NCBI RefSeq assembly: GCF_002288925.2
Contig: NW_022098072.1
Location: 25,063,296 to 25,127,295 of the forward strand
Source of the DNA: Delphinapterus leucas
Lineage: Eukaryota > Chordata > Mammalia > Artiodactyla > Monodontidae
DNA length: 64,000 nt
Direction: 5' to 3'
Shown piece after piece: positions 42,960-53,195 of this stretch (positions within the stretch are counted from its first letter, which is position 1; the number at the start of each line of letters is the position of its first letter). Below the pieces are notes generated by a model, which searched no databases, had not been told where the DNA came from, and worked only from the letters and a program-made list of their open reading frames with translations. The translations under genes and the position numbers were made by a program.

Positions 42960-43300
42960 CTACTTACTTCAAGTACAATTTTTAAAATAATATTTCTCTG
43001 GTTACAAAAACAGGACATGTTTATGTTTATTGTGGAAATTTTAGAAATGTGAAATTACAGAAAGGCTCAAGGGAAAAAATGAAAATCAACTGCAACTCTA
43101 CTACTTAAATAATTCCTGCTGTGATTTTGGTTTATATCCTTTCTGTCTTTTCGTGTACATTTCTATCTACAGAGGTGTGACTTTTTATCAATACATAGCT
43201 ACTATTTTTATGCCATTAAAATATTATTTTAAGGCATAGTATCCAATCATGGCTACATCATAATTTACTTAATCTCCTGCTGTTGGATTTTATTGTCTGT
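42960..43300 (-). mobile_element. Old L1M 3' part, antisense
   Basis: 'TTTATTGTGGAAATTTTAGA', 'TTGGTTTATATCCTTTCTGT', 'ACATTTCTATCTACAGAGGT' and 'GTATCCAATCATGGCTACAT' follow the antisense 3' end of an old L1M. Confidence 0.6.
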
Positions 43301-44828
43301 TTTAATTTTTCTCTCTTGGTTTTTGGTCAACATGACCAGCAATTTTTTAATGTGATCCTGGACATCATACATAAAAAATTATTTGAAACTCTGGACAATG
43401 TCATGTTTCTCCAGAGAGGATTTACTTTTGCTTCGGACAGTGAATTAAGGCAAAGGATTATCACTTTAACCTAATTGATTAAAGTTGATTGAAATGACTC
43501 AAAACTGGGATTTTTTTTTTCCCCCTTGTGAGAGCTAGCCAGTCAGCCCACACTCCTAGCGTGTAACTGTTTGGGAGCCCCAGTTGAAAGCCTTGGGTAT
43601 TTACAAGTAACTCCTCTTTAGTGAGCTCTCAAATCTAGCTTGGGTCACCCCAGCCCCATAAGACCACCCCAAATTCTGCTGAGCCTCGAAGCCTCTCAAA
43701 CACCACTTTCTGCAAAACGTCTAGCCTCTCAGCCTTCACCTATGCTTCTAACTGGCAAATGCCTTAAGACGAAAAGTGGTGCCCAAATGGGGTTCATCTC
43801 TTAGTGCTCTTCTTCTCTCCAGAATTCTGCCCCTCAAGCCCTTGCTACCATGGTAGCTCCTCAATGTCTTCAAACAGATTTTGTTGTTCTTGTTAGTTTA
43901 TCTCAGTTTTCTCAGTGTATAGAGTTGGTTTAAAAGTAAATAGTCTGCTATGGCCACAAAAGGAAGAACTTCATTCTGTTCTCAGTAATTTCTGCTTTCA
44001 CCTTTATTAATTTCTGTTAATGTACTTTTTTGTTTGGTTTGTTTTATCAAAGTTTTTCTTACTGAGTTGAATATTTAACCTGTTAACTTTCTTTTCTTTA
44101 TTGCTTTGAACAATGTAAAATGTAAATTCATTTTGAGCTTGTTAAATAAATATCCATGAGTGGTGACCAGCAAGACCATAGAACCTGATGCAGTACCCCA
44201 AAATTTATCTAGTAAATATTTGATGATTTTCTCCTTGGTATCCATTAACCACTTCCCACTTTTTAATAGCACTCGGATTTGGTTTATGTATCTCCTATTC
44301 TCCCTCCAGCTAAACTACTTTGGGGGAAATTGATCCTACCCCATCTCCAATTTTAGGTCCTGGATTAGTTTAAATCAAATGACATATTTTATTCCCCTAG
44401 CCACAATAATTGGTTCAGTTGTGCACATATGCTCTAATCAAATTCAATAAGAGTCATCTCAATATCTTGCTTGGAATCCTAAGATAAGGATACTCTTTTT
44501 CTCTCCTTTTTATGAGTGAGAAAACTCAAACCTTGTTTTCTCCTGGTATTCATCTTGCAACCACAAGAGAAGCCTTTCAAGGAGTAACACGATACGTGCA
44601 TGGAGTTGGATAGAGCTGGAACAGTCACAGAGCAATAACCTGGAGCCCTGATTAAACCATGCTGGAAGCCCACCTTCCAGCTGGACTTTTAAGTTACTGA
44701 GCCAAAAAATTCCCTTTATTATTTAAGCTAGTTTGAATTTAATTGACTTTTCTCTCCCTTATAGCCAAATGCATTTTAACTAATACACTTTGTACCTAAC
44801 AAACACTTTGTAGTGATGGTGACATTAA
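43301..44828. other. Mostly single-copy DNA, possibly an old unassigned repeat at its left
   Basis: At 43,301-43,760, 'CTCTCTTGGTTTTTGGTCAA' and 'TTTCTCCAGAGAGGATTTAC' feel like diverged dispersed-repeat text that I cannot assign. From 43,760 on, no gene or repeat is recognised. Confidence 0.4.
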
Positions 44829-44872
44829 AGCAAAGCAAAACAAACGCAAACAAAACAAAATAAAAACTAAAT
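44829..44872. repeat. (CAAAA)n-like low-complexity tract
   Basis: AAAGCAAAACAAACGCAAAC and AAAACAAAATAAAAAC; a simple A-rich repeat. Confidence 0.85.
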
Positions 44873-44949
44873 TTATGGTTTTAAGACCACATTCACTTGC
44901 CCATTAAATAAAAATATAAGCCACTCATTCTTAGCATCTAGAATATTAA

Positions 44950-45045
44950 TTGCTTTGTTCCTCACTATATCCCTAGCACCTAGTCTAGTGCCTGCCAGTT
45001 TTCAATAAATATTCCATAAGTACCTATTGAATAATTGAACAGTTA
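44950..45045 (+). repeat. L2 3'-end fragment, sense
   Basis: 'TTTGTTCCTCACTATATCCC', 'TAGCACCTAGTCTAGTGCCT' and 'TCAATAAATATTCCATAAGT' closely follow the L2 3' end. Confidence 0.75.
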
Positions 45046-47510
45046 TGGATTTGAATGATGTTTTCTAAAGATATTCCCATAGATTTTCAAATAGTGGAAG
45101 AAAAACATTTTCTCAGTGTGTAAAGTGTCTCAACCCCATGCCCAGGAAGGACTCTTAGCACTCAGAGGTCTCATTCAAATGAAATGCTTTGTTCCTAATA
45201 CTTCCCAGGTTCAAAGGTTATGTGCATAAACAATAAGTATAAATCCCCAAAACGATAAATTTCATGACGTAGGTTTTTACAGAATATCAACTAATGGGAA
45301 TAGCAGCAATGTGTAAACAAAACATAACCAAGCTATAGGACTTCTGGTTCTCTAATTTATAAATCTGTTAAATGAATGATTCTGAGATAACTTCCTGCTC
45401 TGAAAATAGTATGAGTTTATGATGCTAGAGCTGTTATCTCATCATTAAAGGGATCAAATCTATTCACACCTCTTTCCTGTCCTGGTGGCCTCTGTGGTAC
45501 TTCCACTAGCTCGGTAATCATATTCGGACTGCAAAAACTTAATGGTCTGGGATGTGCATGTCCAAGGACCAGGAGCATTTCAGGAGGGGACCTAAGCTCA
45601 GCTGATTAAAGACAGCATGAATCAGTCCTCCATCTTTTGTGAGTCCTCATCCAAGCAAGGACTCACAAAAGATCTCTTCAGTGAGAACTGGGGATGGCAA
45701 GCACAATGGGCAATATCAATCCAATCAGACCCACTCCAAGTTAGAGCAACGAGTCAAATGAAGGTGGGAATTGGGGTTGTGGGAAAGGAGGGAAGTGATT
45801 GTAAACTTAGAGGCAAACATATTCCATGTTGTTATATTTTGCCAGTAGAGGAGGATTTGAGTCTATGCCAGGCTGGTAATAGCAAATGCTTGGCCCTCAA
45901 AGTGTTTCCTATCCCAACATCTGCCATGGGAGAAGAGACAGCAGCCAGCAAGGGGCTGTGGGGACTTAGAGTCTAATGCACTGGATGGGGGAAGAGTGGC
46001 AAGGGTCCTGGGTGGTAACCCAGGTAGCAGCCAAGTGGCAACTTGCATGCCAGATGGGCGAGTGTCACATGCTGCCCTCTGGCATATACAAAACCCATTT
46101 TAGGGAATTAAGGAAGCCCCGCCCTTCTCAAATGGACATACGGTGCCAAAGAGTGAAGTATGAAATTCTACTCTGTGGAAACTGATGAATAAAACCAAAT
46201 ATTTCTTTCTTACTTAGAGAGGAACTGTAAATAAATGAAATTATCAAATATGATTTTCTAATAAAGAAGACAAAATTTTCCATTGTAACCTGAAGGAAGA
46301 GAAAACTGTCTAAATGAGTCCATTCTACAAGAAGGCTATGCCCAGCTTCCCTTTACAATCTACCTCCTTTCTCAGCATTAATTTTCTCCCATCTTTAATC
46401 TGTCTGCCCATCTCAGTTCTAAACTTTCTCCATAAGGTATTCACCACTGTGGGGTAGCTTTTCCAATGTACCCACATTCTTATAGGCATGTTAATGGATC
46501 CCTTCAAATAGGAAATCACTACTTTAAAGCTACAAGACACTTTTAAGACCAAGACAGTTGAAAAGATGCCATTGTAAGCTAATACAACAGACAAACAGAA
46601 TCTGGAAAGAATTCTCTTCAAATGTATCTGGACATGAAGAAGGAAGTGGGTCAGAAAATTATGACCCCTTCATATTTAGCCTAATATACATCCTCATTCC
46701 AGACAACTAATTGTGAGCTATTGAAAATGAAAGTCTTTTAAAGAGAATAGCATAAAAAGACATTCTCATAGCTTCTTCTCTGAAGATTCCACAAATAGAT
46801 TGAAAATAATCTCCAGAGGACTTTTGCAACAGCTTGTGGACTGCTAGCAGTAATTAACAGAATCCAAATATAATGTAATCCAACACTGTTACTTTTTCTT
46901 ATTTTTCCTAAAAATTGTGATTATTTCTTGTTAGCTTCCTTGGCTCAGAAGATATATTTAAATTGCCCTACTTCTTCTCCCTGTACATCAAAGAGGAAAA
47001 AAAATACAGCCTAGTGAGGCAGAAAGGAAAACATTTCTATAAGCATATAATCTTACTTTAAAACTGGCAAAGCAAATAGAAGTAACTAAAAATATTATAT
47101 CTTTGATTTCCATATTCATTACCTCCATGATATAATATGTGGTAGTGGCAGTAATCAGCTCTTTATTTCTTACTGTATGTAAAAAAGTTCAAGCATAAAT
47201 CCTATAAAAGAAGGGGATTGTACTTAGATATTAGAAAGAATTATCTTCCTTTAGGGGACTCTAAAATGCTGGAAGAGAAAACGAGGAAGGTTATACAATT
47301 TTCTTCTTCATGAGATTATAAAGAAGAAAGCAACAATTTTTAAGGATAGTTTATCAATATTTCCTAGAGAAATAAAGGTATGAATGCTCTTGTATCCCGT
47401 AAACTCACTAATGGCATGACACTATCTTTTCTTCGGGGTGATGGGAACACTCTTTGTTATAGAAGAATTTTGCCTAGTAGTAGTTCAAAAATGCTCTAGA
47501 CTAAATTCCT
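45046..47510. other. Long single-copy stretch with one strong hairpin
   Basis: No named repeat or gene. A sense 119-codon frame at 45,617-45,976 has no domain or splice support. The hairpin at 45,632-45,673 lies inside this frame and is listed separately. Confidence 0.5.
45632..45673. repeat. Perfect 16-bp inverted repeat with 10-base loop
   Basis: Left arm ATCTTTTGTGAGTCCT (45,632-45,647), loop of ten bases, right arm AGGACTCACAAAAGAT (45,658-45,673). All 16 positions pair. The stem is shorter than a normal microRNA precursor (about 30 bp), so it is more likely a palindrome made by local template switching. Confidence 0.97.
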
Positions 47511-47524
47511 AATTTTCTTTGTTC

Positions 47525-47824
47525 CTTTTTATTTATATATAAATTTATTTATTTATTTTTGGCTGCGTTCGGTCTTTGTTGCTGCGCACGGGCTTTCTCT
47601 AGTTGCAGCGAGCGGGGGCTACTCTTTATTGTGGTGCCCCGGCTTCTCATTGCGATGGCTTCTCTTGTTGCAGAGCACGGGCTCTAGGCACACGGGTTTC
47701 AGTAGTTGTGGTACACGGGCTTAGTTGCTCCGCGGCATGTGGGATCTTCCCAGACCAGGGCTTGAACCCGTGTGCCCTGCATTGGCAGGCGGATTCTTAG
47801 CCACTGCGCCACCAGGGAAGTCCC
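47525..47824 (-). mobile_element. CHR-1-type SINE, antisense, with 11-bp TSD
   Basis: The tail reads as ATTTATTTATTTATTTTTGG, followed by the antisense body ('GTTGCTGCGCACGGGCTTTC', 'GGCTTCTCTTGTTGCAGAGC') to 'CACTGCGCCACCAGGGAAG'. Perfect TSD TTTCTTTGTTC at 47,514-47,524 and 47,825-47,835. Confidence 0.96.
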
Positions 47825-48121
47825 TTTCTTTGTTCTTCTGAGTAACAAGATGATTCTGAAAATTATTCCAATGGTAATCAATAAATGAGGTTACTAAATA
47901 AATGAGGTTCAGAAAGCAATTAGGTTTCCAAGCTACTAGTGAATATGTGTATAAAGTACAAATTCTATGGGGCCCCCTTTAGAGCACATTTTTTGTTTCA
48001 CTGTGATATCTAAAAAATACACATGTAATTTTAGAACGTTTGTACATGTGAATGTGTGTGTTCAAAACCAACATTGAAGTTAATAAGGGGTTTTTACCTA
48101 GACACTGTTCTAATAGGTATC

Positions 48122-48574
48122 TGTATTAGTTTGCTAGGCAAGGTACCACAAACTGGGTGGCTTAAACAACAGAAAATTATTGTCTCACAGATCTGGAAGC
48201 TGGAAGTCCAATATCAAGGTGTTGGCAGGGTTGGTTCCTTCTGAGGGCAGACAGGAAGAATCTGTTCCATGCCTCTTGCCTAAATTCTGGTGGTTTGCTG
48301 GCAGTCTTTGGAATTCCTTGGCTCAGAGATGCATTACCCCAATCTAGATCACTACCTTCCTCTTCACATGGCATTTTCCCTGTGTGCATGTCTGTGCTCA
48401 AATTTCCCCTTTCTATAAAGACATCAATCATATTGGATTAGGGCCCACCATAAAGACTTTATTTTAATTTGATTACGTTTGTAAAGACCCTATCTCCAAA
48501 TAGCATCACATTCTGAGGTACTAGGGTTAGGATACCAACATATTCTTTAGGGGGACACAGCTGAGCCAATAGCA
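48122..48574 (-). mobile_element. MaLR solo LTR (MLT1/MST-type), antisense, with short TSD
   Basis: Antisense LTR from TGTATTAGTTTGCTAGGC to CCAATAGCA, with 'GGTGGCTTAAACAACAGAAA', 'GTCTCACAGATCTGGAAGCT', 'CATATTGGATTAGGGCCCAC' and 'CCCTATCTCCAAATAGCATC'. TG and CA termini are intact and TATC flanks both sides (48,118-48,121 and 48,575-48,578). Frames at 48,177-48,431 and around are LTR sequence. Confidence 0.95.
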
Positions 48575-48578
48575 TATC

Positions 48579-49060
48579 CCCTAAAAGAATAATTACACTG
48601 ATAGAGTAAAAGATACAAAAACAAGCAAGAACCAAACTAGATGCCTGGTTTGTTATTTTATTAAACAAAGACTAGTTCTCTATAATACCAGAATACATTG
48701 ACATTTTACTTCTATCCTCAGACTGAGCTAGTTCATTGCCTAGTGTTTTGGAGGCAAACTACCCACTGGTTAATTTTTTTTAATTCAATTTTCCTAAAGT
48801 TGAACAGACGGTGTATAGATACAGGAAAAAACCTAAAACTGCCATACCACTGGAATGACTCAGAGCTATAATCACAGGTCACATAGGCACAGCATTTTGT
48901 TCTTGTGATAAATATCATGTGAACACCACAAAGAAAACCGTTAAAATTATTTTACTGCTGTATGTAGATCACCTGAAACAGTAGAAACGTTTTTCAAGTT
49001 TTACATTAAAACAGTCAACTTTTTTTGAAATAATGAAAATAGAAAATATTACATCTAAAG
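48579..49060. other. Single-copy DNA, no gene seen
   Basis: No gene or repeat recognised. Confidence 0.5.
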
Positions 49061-49064
49061 GGGA

Positions 49065-49225
49065 CTTCAAAATTGTCTAGTCCAATTATAGACCTGAAAA
49101 CTGTGTGTCTGAGACAGTAAGTGACTTATCTAAGGTAATCTAGCAAGTTAGGGTAGAGCCAGGAAAATAACCTGAGTCTTGGCTTCCCCTCCAGGTTAAT
49201 GATATTCTGTATCACCATCGCATCA
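49065..49225 (-). repeat. MIR SINE, antisense
   Basis: 'GTCTAGTCCAATTATAGACC', 'CAGTAAGTGACTTATCTAAG', 'GGTAGAGCCAGGAAAATAAC' and 'GAGTCTTGGCTTCCC' follow antisense MIR/MIRb. Confidence 0.8.
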
Positions 49226-49930
49226 CCTTTGTCTGGGAATCACCTCTTATACTCAGCATTAGGCTCTTAATGGTCACATAGAGCCTAGAAATAAGGATAG
49301 AATCTGTCACAAATGTCATGAGCTATTTCTCTACAGGTCAGAACTATAATCACCCTCAAGCACTCACACAAAAACTGTGTTGTCTTAGAGCTTTATGTAA
49401 AGTGTAGTATGTAATTTTATTATTGTAGTTGTCTGCTTTCTCCTTTAAATCTTTTGTTCTCCCTAGATTATGGTTATAATTGCTGAGTTTTCAAATCTAA
49501 AAATCAGGACACATGTTCTAATAGGAAATGTGTATATCTCAATACACTTGCACATAATGATTACTCATTTAGTATTATTTCAAAATGACCCTTTTATGAA
49601 AGTTTCAAACTGGTTTGAATACTCATGTACATACGCATATTACATTTACATTCACGATGGGTATGACAATGGAAACAGGATGGAATTTTTAAATCAGAAT
49701 TGCCCTAGATTAGTGGTGGGGTGGGGATAAAGGGTTCTTAGGACACCATGCTTACAGCAAACAAAAGAAAAGTAGAAAAGTTTGAAGGCGGGGAGAAGTG
49801 AGAATGATTGTAATGAGGGCCCTACGAAACAATGGTTTCTTCAGAAGTAACAGATGACAAAACTACTTAGGTGAATAACATGAAGCCTTTTTTGTTTAAG
49901 GTTAAATATACCTTCTGACTAGGGCACAGC
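49226..49930. other. Single-copy DNA, no gene seen
   Basis: No gene or repeat recognised. Confidence 0.5.
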
Positions 49931-49931
49931 A

Positions 49932-50294
49932 AGGGAGGCACCTAGGATGTAACATTTGAGAAAATACTCTTAACTCACTCTAATGCTGGACTGAGTGCCT
50001 TTTTTTTTCTTAATTATTACTGGAGTATAATTGCTTTACAATGTTGTGTTCACTTCGGCCACACAACGAAGTGAATCAGCCATATGCATTCGCACATCCC
50101 CTCCCTCTTGGACCTCCCTCCCCCCCATCCCACCCAACTAGGTCATCACGGAGCACCGAGCTGAACTCCCTGTGCTATACAGCAGGGTCCCACTAGCTAT
50201 CTATTTTACACATGGTAGTGTATTTATGCCAAACCTAATCTCCCAGTTCATCCCACCCTCTCTTCCTTGAATATTACATCCTAGGTGCCTCCCT
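49932..50294. repeat. Inverted repeat flanking an L1 tail
   Basis: A 21-bp segment at 49,932-49,952 is the exact reverse complement of 50,274-50,294. Similarity extends imperfectly outward for about 15 more bases on each side (CTAGGGCA at the left, ACCCTAG at the right). An antisense L1 3' end fills most of the interval. Confidence 0.93.
49998..50270 (-). mobile_element. L1 3' UTR (cetartiodactyl type), antisense
   Basis: Poly(T) at 50,000-50,008, then 'ATTACTGGAGTATAATTGCT', 'TTACAATGTTGTGTTCACTT', 'CTCCCTGTGCTATACAGCAG' and 'GTAGTGTATTTATGCCAAAC', the antisense L1 3' UTR known from cow and whale genomes. The polypurine part (antisense C-runs at 50,116-50,135) has four runs of three or more G on the minus strand. 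Confidence 0.93.
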
Positions 50295-50877
50295 CTCCTT
50301 ACCCTAGTCCCAGGCCTGCCTCTCCTATCCCTCAGTGGTTCTTGAGAGAATCATCGCATTAGGCTTAAGTTCTTAGCAATATATAGTCAACCAGCATGCC
50401 TCATCCCTGGTACTGCTAGGTGACTCCCCCGATGACTGCACAGTATTGCTGGCACACGATATGGAGACATGTCTTCCCCTTTGGGTGGAAGCTGCCTGTG
50501 ATACCCAGAGTCAGGCTCCAACAGCACTATTATACTACTTGCACCTGCCAGCTTCCTCCCCTCTCTGATTGGTCCAGAGTGATCACCTGACACACACCCA
50601 AGCTGGGCCCATCAAAATCCACCTTCAGTGAATCTGAAATTTAGATTCAGAGGCTTGAGGTCACCAGAATGTGGGCATACTTATGACCAAAGCAGTCTAC
50701 ATATTCCTGCAGCCTGGGTGCTGGCCCTTTCCTTCTAGTCTTAGCTGTTCACCATTTAGAGGTGAACCTAAAGGCTCAGAACCTTTCCAGTAAATCCTCC
50801 TTTGGGCAGAAATATGCCATTAATTTGTAACTCAATTCCTTGTAACTCCCAAAGCAGAAACAGACACAGACTCACTC
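50295..50877. other. Single-copy DNA, no gene seen
   Basis: No gene recognised. The antisense 68-codon frame at 50,387-50,593 has no support. Confidence 0.45.
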
Positions 50878-50965
50878 CAAGGCAGGAATTGTGCTAGGTG
50901 CTAGGGTACTGGAGACAAACATAATACAATCTCCCCCTTTGCAAATCTCACAGAGCATCAGTGGT
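50878..50965 (-). repeat. L2 fragment near 3' end, antisense
   Basis: 'GGAATTGTGCTAGGTGCTAG', 'GGTACTGGAGACAAACATAA' and 'AATCTCCCCCTTTGCAAATC' follow antisense L2 ('CTGTGCTAGGTGCTGGG', 'ACAGACATGGTCCCTGCCC'). Confidence 0.6.
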
Positions 50966-51459
50966 AAATGTGGCATTACTTCCACTTATCTGATTATTCC
51001 ATAATTAATATACATGAGTCCATGTCTTTTTTCCAGTGAGAAATTCCCTTGGTGTTGTTTGAGGCTAGAAATTCTGAGAAGACATAAAGCTATGTGGTTT
51101 TATGTATTAAATACAGGCTTTATAGGGTATAATCTACCAATAAAATGTTTCCTTTCAGGTATCATTTGATCCTAGTAAATTTTAAGTATCAATTAGAGAC
51201 ATTTTGGAGAAAAAAATACTTTTTAGAGAAAAAATTTATTTTTTAGAGAAAAAATACCATAACCATAAGGTTCCCAGGTAGGAAAGAAGGAAAGCATTTT
51301 AACAGCAGAACTAATATTAAGTGGAATTTCTTTCACACTTTGAAAAATACGTTTTGCTTTAAACACGCAACATCTTAGCAGCTGGAAACCTGTTATGTGT
51401 TTAAATGGCCCCCACATGTGTTTATCATACAATAGCACAGCGGTCTGTGATACGATCCC
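50966..51459. other. A+T-rich single-copy DNA, no gene seen
   Basis: No gene or repeat recognised. A direct repeat of TTTTTAGAGAAAAAAT-like text lies near 51,219-51,255. Confidence 0.45.
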
Positions 51460-52370
51460 TGGGGTGTATGGTCAGTCTTTTGCCTCATTGAACTCCACGC
51501 TGGAGGTCATGGGAAAGGGGGTTCTTGTTTGAGTTTTCTCCTTCCCAGTTCCACATTTCCTCCACCAACTACCGGCGTATAAACAAACCCCAGTTCAAAA
51601 GGTGACGGACTCCGCTGACCTAATCCACTCTGAAGAGCCAGCCCCATCCGTACATCCGCTGGATTAGAGCAGCATGCCCAGCTCTCCCGGACTTCCCCTA
51701 AGGAATGGCACAGCCTGCCTCCTCCAGGCCAGGTTCATCTGCTGGATCTGTCTTTTGCACTCTTCCTCCCCTGGGAAGAGAGATGCTCAGCACAGACTGG
51801 GGCAAAGAGAACTGTGAGGCTGAGATGCTGATTCTTCCTCAATGAGCTGAAGTTCTCCAGATGGCAGCCAGTGCTCGTCATGCAAATTCTTGGCAGCAGG
51901 GATCCTGTCAAGTGGCTACTGCTGCTTATTGTTACCACCACGCCCCCACCCCTTCCACACAAATGCAGAAGAAATACCATCTGTCTACTGTGGGGCTGAG
52001 GGTACTTTCCAAGCCCCGTAGTCGGTGCCACTTAGCAGCCCTGTGCTGTACGCGCAGCCTAAACAGGAGTTGCCTCAAGATGGCATCCAGTCTCGAGAAT
52101 CCCTGAGCCAGGGAGGGCCAGCCCAGCTGGCAATCACCCTCCTCCCCGGCCTGCCCCCCCACCCCCACCCCAGCCTGGCTCCACGTGGGGCACTTTGCTA
52201 GCAGATTCCTCATAAGATATTTGTGTAACAAAAATAGCAAAACTGGTTCTGTTTATCCCCTTGGATTCTGGGAACAAGATGAACTGAATTAGCAACGTGT
52301 CTCTATCACTAGTGAGAGATGTAATGACGGAAAGCACACTCCGGAAGTGAAAAGCACAGGACGTGTAAAG
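51460..52370. promoter_or_regulatory. Candidate regulatory block: G+C-richer, repeat-free
   Basis: About 0.9 kb with clearly more G+C than its neighbours and no recognised repeat. Motifs seen: TAATCC (51,621-51,626) and its inverse GGATTA (51,661-51,666), the K50-homeodomain core; an octamer ATGCAAAT (51,880-51,887); a KLF/Sp1-like CACGCCCCCACCCC near 51,940; and a minus-strand G-quadruplex pattern at 52,144-52,171. Antisense frames of 97-102 codons (51,735-52,427) show no domain and overlap one another. This is inference from composition and motifs only. Confidence 0.3.
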
Positions 52371-52570
52371 GATACCTAGCACACTAAAATGATTTCTTGT
52401 TTGCTTTTCCGTCTCTCTCACAAGCATCGTCTGATTAACATCAATCTCTCCTTAGACATAAAAGTTTTATGTACAAATGAAAGCTGTCACTCAGAAGATT
52501 CTGAGCTCCAGAGAAAGCTCAATACTTTGTCCATCCTTGAGTCCTGGGACCAAATTCATAGTCATGACTT

Positions 52571-52786
52571 TTTTTTTTTTTTTTTTTTTTTTGCGGTACG
52601 CAGGCCTCTCACTGCTGTGGCCTCTCCCGCTGCGGAGCACAGGCTCCGGACGCGCAGGCTCAGCGGCCATGGCTCACGGGCCCAGCCGCTCCGCAGCATG
52701 TGGGATCCTCCCGGACGGGGGCACGAACCCGTGTCCCCTGCATCGGCAGGCGGACTCTCAACCACTGCGCCACCAGGGAAGCCCCC
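52571..52786 (-). mobile_element. CHR-2-type SINE, antisense, with TSD
   Basis: A run of about 22 T followed by the antisense body ('GCGGTACGCAGGCCTCTCAC', 'GTGCCCCCGTCCGGGAGG' on the minus strand) to 'CACTGCGCCACCAGGGAAGC'. TSD TAGTCATGACTTTT (52,559 on) against TAGCCATGACTTTT (52,787-52,800), one mismatch. All overlapping frames are SINE sequence. Confidence 0.95.
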
Positions 52787-53051
52787 TAGCCATGACTTTT
52801 TTATTCTCTGCTCATTATGTAGGAAATTTTATCCCATTCCACCTTCTTTTTCTTTTTTTTCTCTTTTTCCTAAGCAATGCCAGCCTAGTACAAACTAGTT
52901 TTTTTGTTTGTTTGTTTTTAATTTTTACAGTTAAACTTTGCACAACTTGGTTGTGATATTTGGCTTCTTCTATTAGCAGTTTACTCTATGATTCCAGTAT
53001 CTTATTAGGTGTGATTTGGCGAGTGGGAGGCTTATTTTAACTACATACAGT
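52787..53051. other. T-rich interval with a (GTTT)n patch
   Basis: GTTTGTTTGTTTTTAATTTT lies near 52,907. Nothing else recognised. Confidence 0.5.
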
Positions 53052-53195
53052 GTAAAGAATTTGGACTTTTAAAACAGATAAATACGAATTCTAATCCTAA
53101 TTATGCCACTTACCAGCTCTGTGACCTTAGGCAAGTCATTTATCTCTTGATGCCTCAGATTCTTCCATTTTAAAATAAGCATATAAAAACCTGCC
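53052..53195 (+). repeat. MIR SINE, 5' half, sense
   Basis: 'CCACTTACCAGCTCTGTGAC', 'CTTAGGCAAGTCATTTATCT' and 'CCTCAGATTCTTCCATTTTA' are unmistakable MIR. Confidence 0.9.

Noticed and set aside
45632..45673. MicroRNA precursor
   Set aside because: Stem of 16 bp is too short and the loop too small for a typical Drosha/Dicer substrate; no longer pairing is found outside the arms.
45617..45976. Sense 119-codon frame
   Set aside because: No domain or splice framing; its first part crosses the 16-bp hairpin, so two stretches are reverse complements of each other.
52389..52956. Frames of 159 and 169 codons, the longest without N or nearly so
   Set aside because: Their middle third is the antisense SINE at 52,571-52,786 and a poly(T) run translated as Phe; no domain outside it.
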